Assembly: GCF_900110035.1 (NCBI RefSeq)
Contig: NZ_FOCF01000003.1
Location: 372,001 to 436,000, forward strand
DNA length: 64,000 nt
Direction: 5' to 3'
Source of the DNA: Sphingomonas gellani
GTDB taxonomy: Bacteria; Pseudomonadota; Alphaproteobacteria; Sphingomonadales; Sphingomonadaceae
The notes beneath the pieces were generated by a model that saw only the letters and a list, made by a program, of their open reading frames with translations, was not told the DNA's origin and did no database searches. Both the position numbers and the translations under genes were made by a program. The stretch's first letter is position 1, and each line of letters begins with the position of its first letter. Below, in pieces: positions 33,596 through 42,742 of the stretch.

Positions 33596-36487
33596 TCAGA
33601 AGCGGAACCGCACGCCGAGCGAGTAGCTGCGCTCGATATAGAACACCTGGCGGCGATAGACGTCGCCGGTGTTGTACGCACGGTCGCGCTTGATCGGATT
33701 GCCCAGGATGTTCGCCACGTCGAACGCCAGCGTGATGTTCGGCACCGGCGTCACCGACAGCGATCCGTCCAGCTGGCCACGCCCCTGTTCCATGGTCGGG
33801 TGCGCGATCGGGTCGAACGTCTCGAACGAGTAATAGGACACGAACTTCGACCGGTAGTTATAGGCCAGACGTCCCGAGAATTGCGGCCTCTCGTACAGGC
33901 CCACCAGGTTGTACGACCACCTGGACACGCCGGGAAAGCGCTGTTGCTCGTTGTTGTACGACTGCGCGAAATTGTCCTGAAGGTCGCCCTTGGCATCGAT
34001 GAAGGTGCCGTTCGCCTGGACGCCGAAGCCCTTCACCCATTCCGGCAATCCGTCGAAATCGAGGAAACTGGTGAACTGCATCTCGGCACCTTGCAGGCGC
34101 GTGTTGCCGAGATTGACCGGCCGATCGATGGCGACCAGGCCATAGGTCGGATCGCGGTACACGGTGTTCACCGTCGACAGGAAACCCTTCACGTCGTGAC
34201 GGAACACGGCAGCGGAGAAGAAGCCCGTTTTCGAGAAATAATACTCCATGCTGAGGTCGTAGTTGTTCGACGTCAGCGGCTTCAGGTTCGGGTTTCCCTG
34301 TGAGCCGCCGCGGGCGCAGTTACGGCTATTGTAGGTCGTGCTGGTGGGATCCAGGCAAGGGTTGCCCTCAGTAAACGTTGGCGGCGTGCCGACCGTGAGG
34401 TTCGGGCGAAGGTCGATGAAGTTCGGCCGCGTCCGCGTCTTGGTATAGGCGAGCCGCATCTGCAGCTTGTCGGTGAATGCCACCCGCGCGCTAGCGTTGG
34501 GCAGATAGTCCGTATACTCGTTGCCAGCCTTGTCCGGCGAGAAGGTGTAGATGGGGTTCTCGGCCGCATCGGTGCCGATCTGCTGGCGCGAGACGCCGTT
34601 GATGACGGTCTTGGTCTTGACTGCACGCAAACCTGCGAGCCCATCAACCGTGATGTTCCCAAGGTCGAAGCCATATTTCAGCTGACCATAGACGGCGTAG
34701 GACTTCTCGTTTGCACGAAATCGCTGAGACTGATCGAACGGAACCGTGCCGGCCGGCACCTTGAAGAAGGACCGCAGCGCCGGAAGGTTGTCGCGGATGC
34801 TGTCGCGGGTCATCGCCGCATAGGCGATGTTCGGCTGTGCGTCGTCGAACGTGAAGCCGGGCAGGGTCACGCGGACGTCAGAGCCCGGCAAGGAGCTCAG
34901 CGGGATGCCGAGCGACTCGAAGGTCACATCCGGTCGGCGTGAGAAGAAGTTGTTGTACAGGTTTCCGAAATCGCGGGCCGCGTCGCGGTCGTTGTAGCGC
35001 AGGCCGACCTGCAACCGCTTCAGAAAGCCCATATCGAGATCGTAGGACAGGTCGGTGCGTGCCTGCCAATCCTTGCCGCTGACCTCCAGCAGTTCCTGGT
35101 ACAATCCGCGCGCGATGAAGTTGGCGGGATCACCCAGGCTGAAGTTGACGAATTCCTGGCTCGGGCCGCCATTCTTGGACGCGTCGAAATTGACGTTGCG
35201 CACCGGAGAACTCGCGGCCGCATAGTCGACGTTGACCAGATTGGCGGTGTATTTGCTGTTCGTGTAGGCGACGTCCGCCGATATCTCCAGGCGGTCCTTC
35301 TTCCAGTTCACGCCGCCGCCGCCCTGATAGGTGTCGGTCTTGCCGTTGAACGAGCCGGTATAGCCATCCGGACGCACCGAACCGCTGACCGTCGCGCTGG
35401 AAATCTGGTTGCTGCCGGGGAAGGTCGTGACGTTGGTCAGCGTGATGTCGCCGAAGATCGGCATGAACATCCAGCGATTGTAATCCTTTGACCGGAAGCC
35501 CTGGTACAGACCGTCCGCGTAGATCTCCAGCTCCGGCGTCGGCTTCCACTGGAATGCCGCGTTCGCGGACGGGCGATAGCGGGCGCCATAGCCGAGGAAA
35601 TTGCCCTGCGCGTCGGGGAAGCGCAGCCCGGCCGGCTGACCCGGCGCGCGGTTCGAAACGGTGCCGTCGCTATTCTGAACGTTGGTGCTGGCGATCACCA
35701 CCGACTGTTCGCGGGATGAATCGAGGAAGTTGATGCCGACATAGCTGGCGTTCACCAGCAGGCCCATTTCGCCGATGCCGGTGTTCCAGCGGTCGCTGAT
35801 GAGCAGGTTGCCGTTGGGCACGATCTTTTCGGACTGTTGCGACAGCACGCCGTTCAGCGAACCCGATAGCTCGAAGCCCTGGAAGTCGAACGGGCGGCGT
35901 CCGCGCACGTTGACTTCGCCCGCGATGCCGCCCTCGATCTGGTTGGCGAGGCCCGACTTGTACACCTCCAGCGCCTGCACGGTGCCGGCGGGGAAGTCCT
36001 GGATCTGGACGTAGCGACCCTCTGCGGTGAAGATCTGGCGCCCGTTATAAGTGGTGGTCAGGTCGGGCAGGCCGCGCACCGTGACGCCCGCCGACTCGCC
36101 GCCGCCGCGCGTCACGTTGACGCCGGCCACGCGCTGCAAGGCCGAGGAGGCGAAGGTGTCGGGCAGCTTGCCGATATCCTCGGCAACGACGGCGTCGACG
36201 ATCCCGTCGGACAGCCGCTTGATATTCTGTGCCGAGGCCAGGCTGCGGCGCAGGCCGGTGACGACGACGTCGCCGCTGTCGGTCGGGGTGCTGTCCTGGG
36301 AAGAGGCGTCAACCGCCGCGGGGTTCGCGCTCTGATCGCTGGGGGCGTCCGGCTTCGGCGCTTCCTGCGCGGTGGCGGGATCAGGTGCGGTAGCTGGTGC
36401 CGTCTGCGCGCTTGCGGTCATCGGCACAATGCCGGCCAGTCCCACGATCGACGAAACCGACACGCACAGCAGCGATTTCCAGCTCAT
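33596..36487 (-). CDS. TonB-dependent receptor, carbohydrate-type (arabinan locus)
   Basis: Outer-membrane active transporter (963 aa). Signal peptide (MSWKSLLCVSVSSIVGLAG...SAQT), a Pro/Ala-rich linker, the TonB box region GDVVVTGLRRSLASAQ, plug domain (VAEDIGKLPDTFASSALQRVAGVNVTRGGGE, VQALEVYKSGLANQIEGGIAGEVNVRGRRPFD), then a 22-strand barrel ending SYSLGVRFRF. The plug sequence is that of the Xanthomonas/Caulobacter carbohydrate receptors. MSWKS was chosen as start. It sits between GH43 and the divergent mutarotase, so arabinan-type oligosaccharides are the probable ligand. A promoter and palindrome lie upstream. Confidence 0.92.
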   Translation of the reverse strand: MSWKSLLCVSVSSIVGLAGIVPMTASAQTAPATAPDPATAQEAPKPDAPSDQSANPAAVDASSQDSTPTDSGDVVVTGLRRSLASAQNIKRLSDGIVDAVVAEDIGKLPDTFASSALQRVAGVNVTRGGGESAGVTVRGLPDLTTTYNGRQIFTAEGRYVQIQDFPAGTVQALEVYKSGLANQIEGGIAGEVNVRGRRPFDFQGFELSGSLNGVLSQQSEKIVPNGNLLISDRWNTGIGEMGLLVNASYVGINFLDSSREQSVVIASTNVQNSDGTVSNRAPGQPAGLRFPDAQGNFLGYGARYRPSANAAFQWKPTPELEIYADGLYQGFRSKDYNRWMFMPIFGDITLTNVTTFPGSNQISSATVSGSVRPDGYTGSFNGKTDTYQGGGGVNWKKDRLEISADVAYTNSKYTANLVNVDYAAASSPVRNVNFDASKNGGPSQEFVNFSLGDPANFIARGLYQELLEVSGKDWQARTDLSYDLDMGFLKRLQVGLRYNDRDAARDFGNLYNNFFSRRPDVTFESLGIPLSSLPGSDVRVTLPGFTFDDAQPNIAYAAMTRDSIRDNLPALRSFFKVPAGTVPFDQSQRFRANEKSYAVYGQLKYGFDLGNITVDGLAGLRAVKTKTVINGVSRQQIGTDAAENPIYTFSPDKAGNEYTDYLPNASARVAFTDKLQMRLAYTKTRTRPNFIDLRPNLTVGTPPTFTEGNPCLDPTSTTYNSRNCARGGSQGNPNLKPLTSNNYDLSMEYYFSKTGFFSAAVFRHDVKGFLSTVNTVYRDPTYGLVAIDRPVNLGNTRLQGAEMQFTSFLDFDGLPEWVKGFGVQANGTFIDAKGDLQDNFAQSYNNEQQRFPGVSRWSYNLVGLYERPQFSGRLAYNYRSKFVSYYSFETFDPIAHPTMEQGRGQLDGSLSVTPVPNITLAFDVANILGNPIKRDRAYNTGDVYRRQVFYIERSYSLGVRFRF

Positions 36488-36539
36488 TTCCCTCTCCCCA
36501 AACGAAATTTCCGCTGATCTCATCGGTCAGCCTGACGTG

Positions 36540-36568
36540 CTGATACGTCTGGCCGCGGAGCACGGCAA
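36540..36568 (-). promoter_or_regulatory. Candidate sigma-70 promoter of the TonB receptor gene
   Basis: On the minus strand TTGCCG (36568-36563), 17-base spacer, TATCAG (36545-36540); each hexamer matches the consensus at 4 of 6 positions. A leader of about 45-50 bases would precede the ATG at 36487. Confidence 0.4.
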
Positions 36569-36571
36569 GTG

Positions 36572-36588
36572 ATTTGTATGATATAAAT
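36572..36588. promoter_or_regulatory. 17-bp palindromic operator, ATTTGTAT-G-ATATAAAT
   Basis: Two 8-base arms around a central G match as inverted repeats at 7 of 8 positions. It lies just upstream of the receptor -35 box and in the leader/promoter side of the divergent epimerase gene, so it can control both. A related half-site (GATTTGTAAGAC) occurs before the MFS gene at 46713-46724. As recalled, the pattern resembles the Bacillus AraR box (ATTTGTACGTACAAAT). No regulator gene is in the window. Confidence 0.5.
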
Positions 36589-36802
36589 GATTGTGGATTT
36601 ACGGCGATTGTAGGATCAAGGGTACGACGCGACGCGAGGGGACTTTCCGGTCCGGTCGCAAGGGGGCGTTGCAATGGTCGCGCTGGCGGGCATGGTAGCG
36701 CTGCCGGGCCCGTGGCGCGGCGATGAGATCAAGGGGCGAGCGGCGCGGGTTGCCGTCCGGACACAAGAACAGGCCCGCACCCGCGGGCGACGAGGAGAGA
36801 GA

Positions 36803-37939
36803 ATGATGCGGAACCTGATCGCGGCCTGCCTGCTGTCATCGGTCGTCGCCAGCCCGGCGCTGGCCGCCGATGCGAAGCGCTCCACCTTTGGCGCGATGCC
36901 GGACGGCCGCCCTGTCGCCGCCGTGACGCTGAGCAACGGCAAGGGCGTGTCGACCACGATCATCGCGCTGGGTGCGTCGTTGCAGGCGCTGACCATGCCC
37001 GACCGCGACGGCAAGAGCGACGATGTGCAGATCGGCTACGACTCGATCGACGGATATCTGACCAAGCCGGAATTCTTCGGCGCCACCGTGGGCCGTGTCG
37101 CGAACCGCATCGCGAAGGGGCGCTTCACCCTGGACGGCAAGACCTATTCGACCCCGGTCAACAATGGCCCCAACTCGTTGCACGGCGGCACCAAGGGGTT
37201 CGACAAGGTGTTGTGGGAAGTGACGCAGGTGAAGAGCGGGCCGACCGCCTCCGTCACCCTGCGCTATGTCAGCCCGGATGGCGACATGGGCTATCCCGGT
37301 ACGCTGACTACCTATGCGACCTATTCGCTGGATGAGCAGAACCGGCTGATCATTGATTACCGGGCGACCACGGACCGGCCGACGGTCGTGAACCTGTCGA
37401 ACCACGCATATTGGAACCTGGCCGGCGTCGGGAACCCGTGCGGTGCGATGGGCCATGTGCTGACCATCCCGGCGGAGCGTTACACCCCCACCGACGCGAC
37501 CTCGATCCCGTTGGGACAGCATGCCAGCGTGGCGGGCACCGTGTTCGATTTCCGCAATCCCACGGTGATCGGCGACCGGGTGCGCGATGCGCGCGATCCG
37601 CAGATCCTGTATGGCCGTGGGTACGATCATAACTGGGTGATCGGCGATCGCGTCACGTCCGACCAGCACCTGATGGCCCGCGTCGTGGAGCCGGTGTCGG
37701 GTCGCGGGTTCGAGCTGTGGTCGAACCAGCCGGGTCTGCAATTCTACTCGGGCAACTTCTTCGATGGCACCATTAAGGGGAAGAAGGGGCAGATCTATCG
37801 CATGGGTGACGCCATCGTGATGGAGCCGCAGCTGTTCCCCGATGCGCCGAACCAGCCCAGCTTTCCATCGGTGCGGCTGGCACCGGGCCAGACCTATCGC
37901 AACACGATGACCTACAGGCTCTTCGTCGAGAAGCGCTGA
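36803..37939 (+). CDS. galM: Aldose 1-epimerase (mutarotase), exported
   Basis: Interconverts alpha- and beta-anomers of free aldoses (378 aa). Signal peptide (MMRNLIAACLLSSVVASPALA) predicts a periplasmic enzyme. Family motifs: GATVGRVANRIAKGRF, catalytic His regions NSLHGGTKGFDK and NLSNHAYWNLAG, substrate-binding YDHNW, and the catalytic Glu in VMEPQLFPDAPNQPSFP. GAGGAGAGA lies before the chosen ATG; an upstream in-frame ATG at 36674 gives no signal peptide. Same operon as the GH5-like gene (17-base gap), divergent from the receptor. It would speed use of sugars released by the local GH43 enzymes. Confidence 0.93.
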   Translation: MMRNLIAACLLSSVVASPALAADAKRSTFGAMPDGRPVAAVTLSNGKGVSTTIIALGASLQALTMPDRDGKSDDVQIGYDSIDGYLTKPEFFGATVGRVANRIAKGRFTLDGKTYSTPVNNGPNSLHGGTKGFDKVLWEVTQVKSGPTASVTLRYVSPDGDMGYPGTLTTYATYSLDEQNRLIIDYRATTDRPTVVNLSNHAYWNLAGVGNPCGAMGHVLTIPAERYTPTDATSIPLGQHASVAGTVFDFRNPTVIGDRVRDARDPQILYGRGYDHNWVIGDRVTSDQHLMARVVEPVSGRGFELWSNQPGLQFYSGNFFDGTIKGKKGQIYRMGDAIVMEPQLFPDAPNQPSFPSVRLAPGQTYRNTMTYRLFVEKR

Positions 37940-37956
37940 CGAACCGGGAGGAAAGA

Positions 37957-39135
37957 ATGAAGCTGATTTTCGCAACCGCCGCGGCGTTCATCGCGCTCAC
38001 GGCGGGGAGCGCCGACGCACGCGCGCGCTGGACCGAGGCGCAGGCCAATGCCTGGTATGCGCGCCAGCCCTGGCTGGTCGGCTCCAACTATGCGCCCGCC
38101 ACCGCCATCAACCAGCTGGAGATGTGGCAGGCGGAGACATGGGACCCCAAGCGGATCGATTACGAACTGGGCCTGGCGCAGGGCATAGGCATGAACACCA
38201 TGCGCGTGTTCCTGCACGACCAATTGTGGACGCAGGACCCGGAGGGGTTCAAGCGTCGCATCGCCGAGTTCCTGACCATCGCGCAGCGCCATGGCATCAA
38301 GCCGCTGTTCGTGTTGTTCGACAGCTGCTGGGACCCGAACCCGAAGCTGGGGCCGCAGCATCCACCAATCCCGGGCGTCCACAATTCCGGTTGGGTGCAG
38401 TCGCCCGGCATGGCGGGCCTGCGCGACCGTGCCGGCTGGCCGAAGTACAAGGCTTATGTGCAGGGCGTGATCGGGGCGTTCAAGGATGACGATCGCATCC
38501 TGGGATGGGACCTGTGGAACGAGCCGGACAACGGCGCCGACCAGTACAAGGGACAGGAAGGCAAGGAGCCGCTGGTCCGCGCAATGCTGGCGCAGGTGTT
38601 CGACTGGGCACGCGATGCCGATCCCGGTCAGCCGCTGACATCGGGCGTTTGGCTGGGCGACGACTGGACGCCGGGTGGGAAGTCGTCGCCGATGGAAAAG
38701 CTGCAGCTGGCCCAGTCGGACGTGGTGACGTTCCACGATTACAACTGGCCGGAGACCTTTGAGCGGCGCATCCGTCAGCTGCTGCCCTATAATCGGCCGG
38801 TGATCTGCACCGAATATATGGCGCGCGGCAACGGTTCGACGTTCGACGGGTCGCTGCCGATCGGGAAGCGCTACGATGTCGGCATGATGAACTGGGGCTT
38901 TGTCGATGGCCGGACCCAGACGCGCCTGCCCTGGGACAGCTGGCAGAAGCCCTATGTGCTGAGCGAGCCGACCATCTGGTTCCATGAGGTGTTTCGCAAC
39001 GACGGCACGCCGTACCGGGCATCGGAAACCGACCTGATCCGCCGGCTGGCCGCCGCGCCGAAGGGCGTGGTGCCCGCAACGGCGACGGCGACGGCGACGA
39101 TGCCGGAGCCGGCAAGGCGATCCCGCCGCCGCTGA
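37957..39135 (+). CDS. GH5-like (clan A) glycoside hydrolase, exported
   Basis: TIM-barrel retaining hydrolase (392 aa) with a signal peptide (MKLIFATAAAFIALTAGSADA). Expected acid/base Glu189 in WDLWNEPDN and nucleophile Glu286 in VICTEYMAR. Other clan-A features are VGSNYAPATA near the first strand, MNTMRVFLHDQLW and TFHDYNWPE. The fold is certain, the substrate is not: relatives are labelled xylanase or cellulase, while the neighbours suggest an arabinan or arabinoxylan side activity. The C-terminal 25 residues are a repetitive Ala/Thr and Arg-rich tail. It ends before a strong two-way terminator. Confidence 0.82.
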   Translation: MKLIFATAAAFIALTAGSADARARWTEAQANAWYARQPWLVGSNYAPATAINQLEMWQAETWDPKRIDYELGLAQGIGMNTMRVFLHDQLWTQDPEGFKRRIAEFLTIAQRHGIKPLFVLFDSCWDPNPKLGPQHPPIPGVHNSGWVQSPGMAGLRDRAGWPKYKAYVQGVIGAFKDDDRILGWDLWNEPDNGADQYKGQEGKEPLVRAMLAQVFDWARDADPGQPLTSGVWLGDDWTPGGKSSPMEKLQLAQSDVVTFHDYNWPETFERRIRQLLPYNRPVICTEYMARGNGSTFDGSLPIGKRYDVGMMNWGFVDGRTQTRLPWDSWQKPYVLSEPTIWFHEVFRNDGTPYRASETDLIRRLAAAPKGVVPATATATATMPEPARRSRRR

Positions 39136-39139
39136 CCCG

Positions 39140-39172
39140 CGTCCCCCGTTTGCCGTCGCGCAAACGGGGACG
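39140..39172. terminator. Bidirectional terminator between convergent hydrolase genes
   Basis: GTCCCCCGTTTGC pairs with GCAAACGGGGAC (one bulged C, 12-13 bp stem, 6-base loop CGTCGC). It lies 4 bases after the GH5-like stop and is followed by the T-richer CGTTCCTGTTTC. Of the hairpins in the window this is the most terminator-like. Confidence 0.65.
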
Positions 39173-39180
39173 TTCCTGTT

Positions 39181-40218
39181 TCAGGGTAGAGGTGCCTCCA
39201 CTCGCTGGCCCGCTCGCGCCGGGACCGGAAAGATAGGCGTTCCGTCGCTTGCCCAGCGCATCCGCTGCACGCGGGGGGAGCGCTTTGCCCCGCAACCCAC
39301 CCCCGCACCCTGATTGGCGTGATAGGCGATCCAGGTTTCACGACCCCCGTTGGCGGTGAAGAACGCGTTGTGGCCGGGCGCGTAGACGTCGTTCCCCGGC
39401 ACCTTTGCCAGCACAGGCCGCGGCGCCTTGGTCCAGTTCGCCGGGATCATCGAGTCCGCGCCCGGCCTCAGCCGCAACAGGCCCAGCGCATAATCGTCCG
39501 ACCAGCACGCGCTGGCCGAATAGGCGAGGAACAGGTCGCCCTTCGGCCCCGCCAGGAACTCCGGCCCTTCCAGGATCTGGCGGCCACCCTGTCGCTCCCA
39601 TGGCTGATCGGGACGGGCGATGGTGACGGCGGGTGTGGCAAGCGTCCAGGGGTTGGCGAGCGGCGCGATCATCAGCACGCTGTCGGGACCGTCATAGGCC
39701 GAATAGGCGAACCACCGCCGCCCCCGCGCCTCGAACACCGTGCCGTCGATCCCCGGCAGTGCCGTGTCGACCCGGCCCCGGTCCACCCAGCGCCCGGTCA
39801 ACGGGTCGGCGGCGTCATTCTCCAGCACGAACACGCCGCGATGGGCGTCGTCGTCATGCCCGGCGGCGGCGGCCGTGAAGTACATGAACCACTTGCCGTC
39901 GAAGCGGTGCAGTTCCGGCGCCCAGATGGAGATGGCGTGATCCCCCGTCGCCGCCGGTCGCCAGACCACCACCTCCTCGGCCTCGGCCAGTTTGCCCAGG
40001 TCGCGGGTACGGCGGATGGCGAGGCGGTCGCCGCGCGTCGCGGTGAAATAGAACCAGCCGTCATGCGTCAGGATGAACGGGTCGGGGCCGGACGGCAGGA
40101 TCGGATTGGTGAGCGTCGGTCGCGCGCTGTCGTGCTTCTGCGGCGCATGGGCGGCGTTCGAGATCGGTGCGGCGACAAAGGCGGCCGTGAGCGACATGAG
40201 CGCGAGGGTGTTTCGCAT
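39181..40218 (-). CDS. Glycoside hydrolase family 43 enzyme, exported
   Basis: GH43 beta-propeller hydrolase (345 aa), probably an alpha-L-arabinofuranosidase or related exo-enzyme. Signal peptide (MRNTLALMSLTAAFVAAPISNAAHA). Catalytic candidates are Asp46 (PSGPDPFILTHDGWFYF), Asp158 (PGIDGTVFEARG) and Glu217 (QILEGPEFLAG). Blade motifs are WAPELHRFDGKWFMYF and YAPGHNAFFTANG. An AAAGG ribosome-binding site precedes the chosen ATG. It is the last gene of the MFS-to-GH43 run, 97 bases after another GH43 gene. Confidence 0.9.
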   Translation of the reverse strand: MRNTLALMSLTAAFVAAPISNAAHAPQKHDSARPTLTNPILPSGPDPFILTHDGWFYFTATRGDRLAIRRTRDLGKLAEAEEVVVWRPAATGDHAISIWAPELHRFDGKWFMYFTAAAAGHDDDAHRGVFVLENDAADPLTGRWVDRGRVDTALPGIDGTVFEARGRRWFAYSAYDGPDSVLMIAPLANPWTLATPAVTIARPDQPWERQGGRQILEGPEFLAGPKGDLFLAYSASACWSDDYALGLLRLRPGADSMIPANWTKAPRPVLAKVPGNDVYAPGHNAFFTANGGRETWIAYHANQGAGVGCGAKRSPRVQRMRWASDGTPIFPVPARAGQRVEAPLP

Positions 40219-40280
40219 GAACGATGCCTTTCGGTGGGATGCGGTGGGCGGGTCGGGAGCGCTGGCATCCCGCACACCCG

Positions 40281-40297
40281 TGCCGCCTATCGCGGCA
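40281..40297 (-). other. Stem-loop between two GH43 genes
   Basis: TGCCGC-CTATC-GCGGCA, 6-bp arms with a 5-base loop, 18 bases after the stop of the upstream GH43 gene and about 60 bases before the next start. Possible processing or attenuation element; weak evidence. Confidence 0.3.
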
Positions 40298-40315
40298 GGC
40301 TGATCCGCCGTGCCG

Positions 40316-41350
40316 TCAGGCGAGCGGACCGTTGGCGACGGGCGGGTTGAACACCGGCACCCCGGCGGGCGTGTAGCGGATCGGCTGAACGCGCGTGTGG
40401 CGGTTGGGATCGAACAGCGGGTCGCCCTGGATCTGTTCATAGTCGCGGGCGTGAAAGACCAGCATGTCGCGGCCCTGTTCATCCGTGGTGAAGCTGTTGT
40501 GGCCGGGCCCGAAGATCTTGTGCTCGCGCGAGGTCGTCATGACCGGCACCGGCGACTTGCTCCACGCCGCCGGGTCCATGATGTCGGCATCCGCCCGCGC
40601 GGTGAGCATGCCCAGGCAGTACCGCGCATCGGTGGCGCTGGCCGAATAGGTCAGGAACAGCCGGCCATGCCGGGCGAGCAGCGCGGGCGCCTCGTTCACC
40701 TTGAACCCGCGCGTTTCCCATTCCAGCGTCGGCACCGACAGGCGCGCCGGCTTGGCGGCCAGCGTCAGCGGCGTGGCGAGCGGCGCCAGGTACAGGTTCG
40801 AGTTGGTGTCGATTCCCGGTTCCCGCTGCGCCCAGCTGAGATAGCGGGTGCCGCGGTGAACGAAGCTGGTCGAATCAAGCGTGAAGCTGTCCCACGGCGT
40901 CTGCAGCTGGCCGAGCACCGACCACGGCCCCGTCATCGGGTCCGGCCCGTCGCACCGGATCGCATAGGTGCGGATGCGGAACACATCCTCGCCACCACCG
41001 CTTGGGCCCGCCGCGAAGTACATGATCCAGCGCCCGTCGATCAGGTGCAGCTCGGGCGCCCAGATGAACCCCGACATCGGCCCACTCGGCAGGTGGCGCC
41101 ACAACACCTTTTCCGTGGCGCTCGACAGGCCGGCCAGCGTGCGCGAGCGGCGCAGCACCAGCCGGTCGTACTCGGGGACGGAGCCGGTCATGTAGTACCA
41201 GCCGTCGCTGTGCCGGAACACCTGCGCATCGGCGCGTTGACGCACCAGCGGGTTGATGATGCGGGGCGCGGGCACACGCCGCGCGATGGCCGGCGACACG
41301 CCCAGCGCGGCGGCCCCGGCCAGAAACAGACGGCGTGATGGATCGCCCAT
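40316..41350 (-). CDS. Glycoside hydrolase family 43 enzyme with Tat signal
   Basis: GH43 propeller hydrolase (344 aa). The N-terminus MGDPSRRLFLAGAAALGVSPAIA is a twin-arginine signal (SRRLFLAG), unlike the Sec signals of the neighbouring GH43 proteins. Catalytic candidates: Asp41 (RQRADAQVFRHSDGWYYM), Asp159 (TLDSTSFVHRG) and Glu220 (KVNEAPALLARHG). Also seen: WAPELHLIDGRWIMYFAAG and FGPGHNSFTTDEQG. An excellent GGGAGG ribosome-binding site precedes the ATG, 11 bases after the endo-arabinanase stop. A debranching or exo-arabinofuranosidase role is inferred. Confidence 0.88.
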   Translation of the reverse strand: MGDPSRRLFLAGAAALGVSPAIARRVPAPRIINPLVRQRADAQVFRHSDGWYYMTGSVPEYDRLVLRRSRTLAGLSSATEKVLWRHLPSGPMSGFIWAPELHLIDGRWIMYFAAGPSGGGEDVFRIRTYAIRCDGPDPMTGPWSVLGQLQTPWDSFTLDSTSFVHRGTRYLSWAQREPGIDTNSNLYLAPLATPLTLAAKPARLSVPTLEWETRGFKVNEAPALLARHGRLFLTYSASATDARYCLGMLTARADADIMDPAAWSKSPVPVMTTSREHKIFGPGHNSFTTDEQGRDMLVFHARDYEQIQGDPLFDPNRHTRVQPIRYTPAGVPVFNPPVANGPLA

Positions 41351-41361
41351 GGCTTCCTCCC

Positions 41362-42399
41362 TTATTGCCCCTCGGCGGTCGGCCAGCCGTCCGTTCCCCA
41401 ACGCAGCGGCACGATGCGCAGCGTCGGGGCGCCGTTGGTGTCCCGGTCATAGGCGTGATAGACGACGTAATCGGTGCCGTCGGTGTCGCGGACATGGCCG
41501 GGATGACCCGGACCGCGAAACCGCTGCTTCTCCTGCAGGTCGGCGCGCAGCAGGATCGTGCCGCCGCCCGCCAGCATGGAGCTGCCGTCCCGTCCCCGAT
41601 ACGGCCCCTCGATGCTCTTCGACCGGCCGATCACGGTGTAATAGGTGCTGTTCACGCCCTTGCAGCAATAATCATAGGACGCGAGCAGCCAGTACCAGCC
41701 GCCATGCGCGAAGAGGAATGGCGCCTCCACGATGGAAGGCGCGCCGGCCGGCACCGGCCGCGATGCGAGCGCGCGCGGCTTTTCGCCCGGATGCAGCAGC
41801 TTTCCCGTTGCCGGATCGAGCGCGAACAGCTTCAGCCCCGTCCAGAAGCTGCCGAGCGCCAGCCAGTGGCGACCCTGTGCATCGGCGAAGAAGGCGGGAT
41901 CGATCGCGTTATAGTCGTCGCCGGGCGCGGAGGTGACCACCAGCCCCTCGTCGCGCCAGCCATAGCCCGGTGCCGCCGGATCAAGCGTCGGGCTGGTCGC
42001 CAGCCCGACCGCCGATCGGTTCGAGCCGAAGGTGGAGACGGCATAATAAAGCCGGTATCGGCCGGCCACGAAACTGATGTCCGGCGCCCACATGTTGGTG
42101 GCGCCTGGGATGAGGCGGGTGGCCCAGTCCGGCAGCCGCTCAAAGGGTGCGGTGCCCCTCTGCCAATGCACCAGATCGTTGGAGACGCGCGCCGACAGGA
42201 TGGCCTGACCGCCCGTGCCGATGCCGGTCGAGAAGACGTGGTACGTGCCGCCTTCGCGGATGATGACGGGGTCGTGGACCGGGCGGATGTCGCCGGTCAG
42301 CCGCGCGTTCAGCGATGCTGGCGTCGGTTCCTGCTGGGGCGGCGGCGGGCCGGCCGCCACCGACAGCGCCATCGCGATCAGGAGGGCTACTCGCTTCAT
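41362..42399 (-). CDS. Predicted arabinan endo-1,5-alpha-L-arabinosidase (GH43), exported
   Basis: GH43 enzyme (345 aa) resembling endo-arabinanases that cut the alpha-1,5-arabinan backbone. Signal peptide (MKRVALLIAMALSVAAG). Catalytic candidates are Asp43 (RPVHDPVIIREGGTYHVFSTG), Asp167 (DDYNAIDPAFFAD) and Glu225 (SIVEAPFLFAHGGWYWL). The SYDYCCKGVNSTYY and RGPGHPGH stretches are typical of this subfamily (Cys-Cys pair and metal-site His). The frame is open to 42723, but that extension has no homology or signal. It starts a three-gene GH43 run. Confidence 0.88.
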   Translation of the reverse strand: MKRVALLIAMALSVAAGPPPPQQEPTPASLNARLTGDIRPVHDPVIIREGGTYHVFSTGIGTGGQAILSARVSNDLVHWQRGTAPFERLPDWATRLIPGATNMWAPDISFVAGRYRLYYAVSTFGSNRSAVGLATSPTLDPAAPGYGWRDEGLVVTSAPGDDYNAIDPAFFADAQGRHWLALGSFWTGLKLFALDPATGKLLHPGEKPRALASRPVPAGAPSIVEAPFLFAHGGWYWLLASYDYCCKGVNSTYYTVIGRSKSIEGPYRGRDGSSMLAGGGTILLRADLQEKQRFRGPGHPGHVRDTDGTDYVVYHAYDRDTNGAPTLRIVPLRWGTDGWPTAEGQ

Positions 42400-42742
42400 C
42401 GCGGCCTCGCCGACATGGCGGCGCGGGGTGGTCGGCAGGTGGTCACGACGAGGTTCCGCAAGAGTGTATGCCAAGGGAGAATGCCAGTGTCGGGTGCGTG
42501 CGCGGCGGCGTACGCCGCGACCCGGATGGAAAAGGCGCATGGCCGGCCAACCGGCATCCTGGTGGAACTGATGCCTTCTCACGTCCCCCCACCTCATCCG
42601 AGCCGGGGGACGACACAGAGACGGCGCAAGCCTCCGCGGACCTGAGGACCTCGAGCCGGACGGGGGCAGGCCAGCACCTGCCGCCATCCGGCGTTCCGAC
42701 GCGCTGTCGCAGACCCGCCTCAAGCCCCATGAGCGTGTCGGA
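42400..42742. other. 343-base gap between AraD1-like and endo-arabinanase genes
   Basis: No gene is supported. It contains a perfect 14-bp palindrome, GCGGCGTACGCCGC (42505-42518), and otherwise GC-rich sequence. It must hold the leader of the endo-arabinanase gene (AGGAGGG near 42381-42386 lies inside the coding start, so initiation context is ordinary). A separate promoter for the GH43 run may be here, but I see no clear hexamers. Confidence 0.5.

Larger units (their letters stand above)
36488..36802. promoter_or_regulatory. 315-base divergent intergenic region of the arabinan locus
   Basis: No gene is supported here. It holds the leader and promoter of the receptor gene, an AT-rich 17-bp palindrome (36572-36588), and, from about 36600, the leader of the epimerase gene with a clear GAGGAGAGA ribosome-binding site just before 36803. 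The stretch 36569-36610 is strikingly AT-rich against its surroundings. Confidence 0.7.

Noticed and set aside
42505..42518. Palindrome GCGGCGTACGCCGC as an operator of the GH43 run
   Set aside because: GC-only dyads of this size are expected by chance in this sequence and it has no counterpart before the other genes of the locus.
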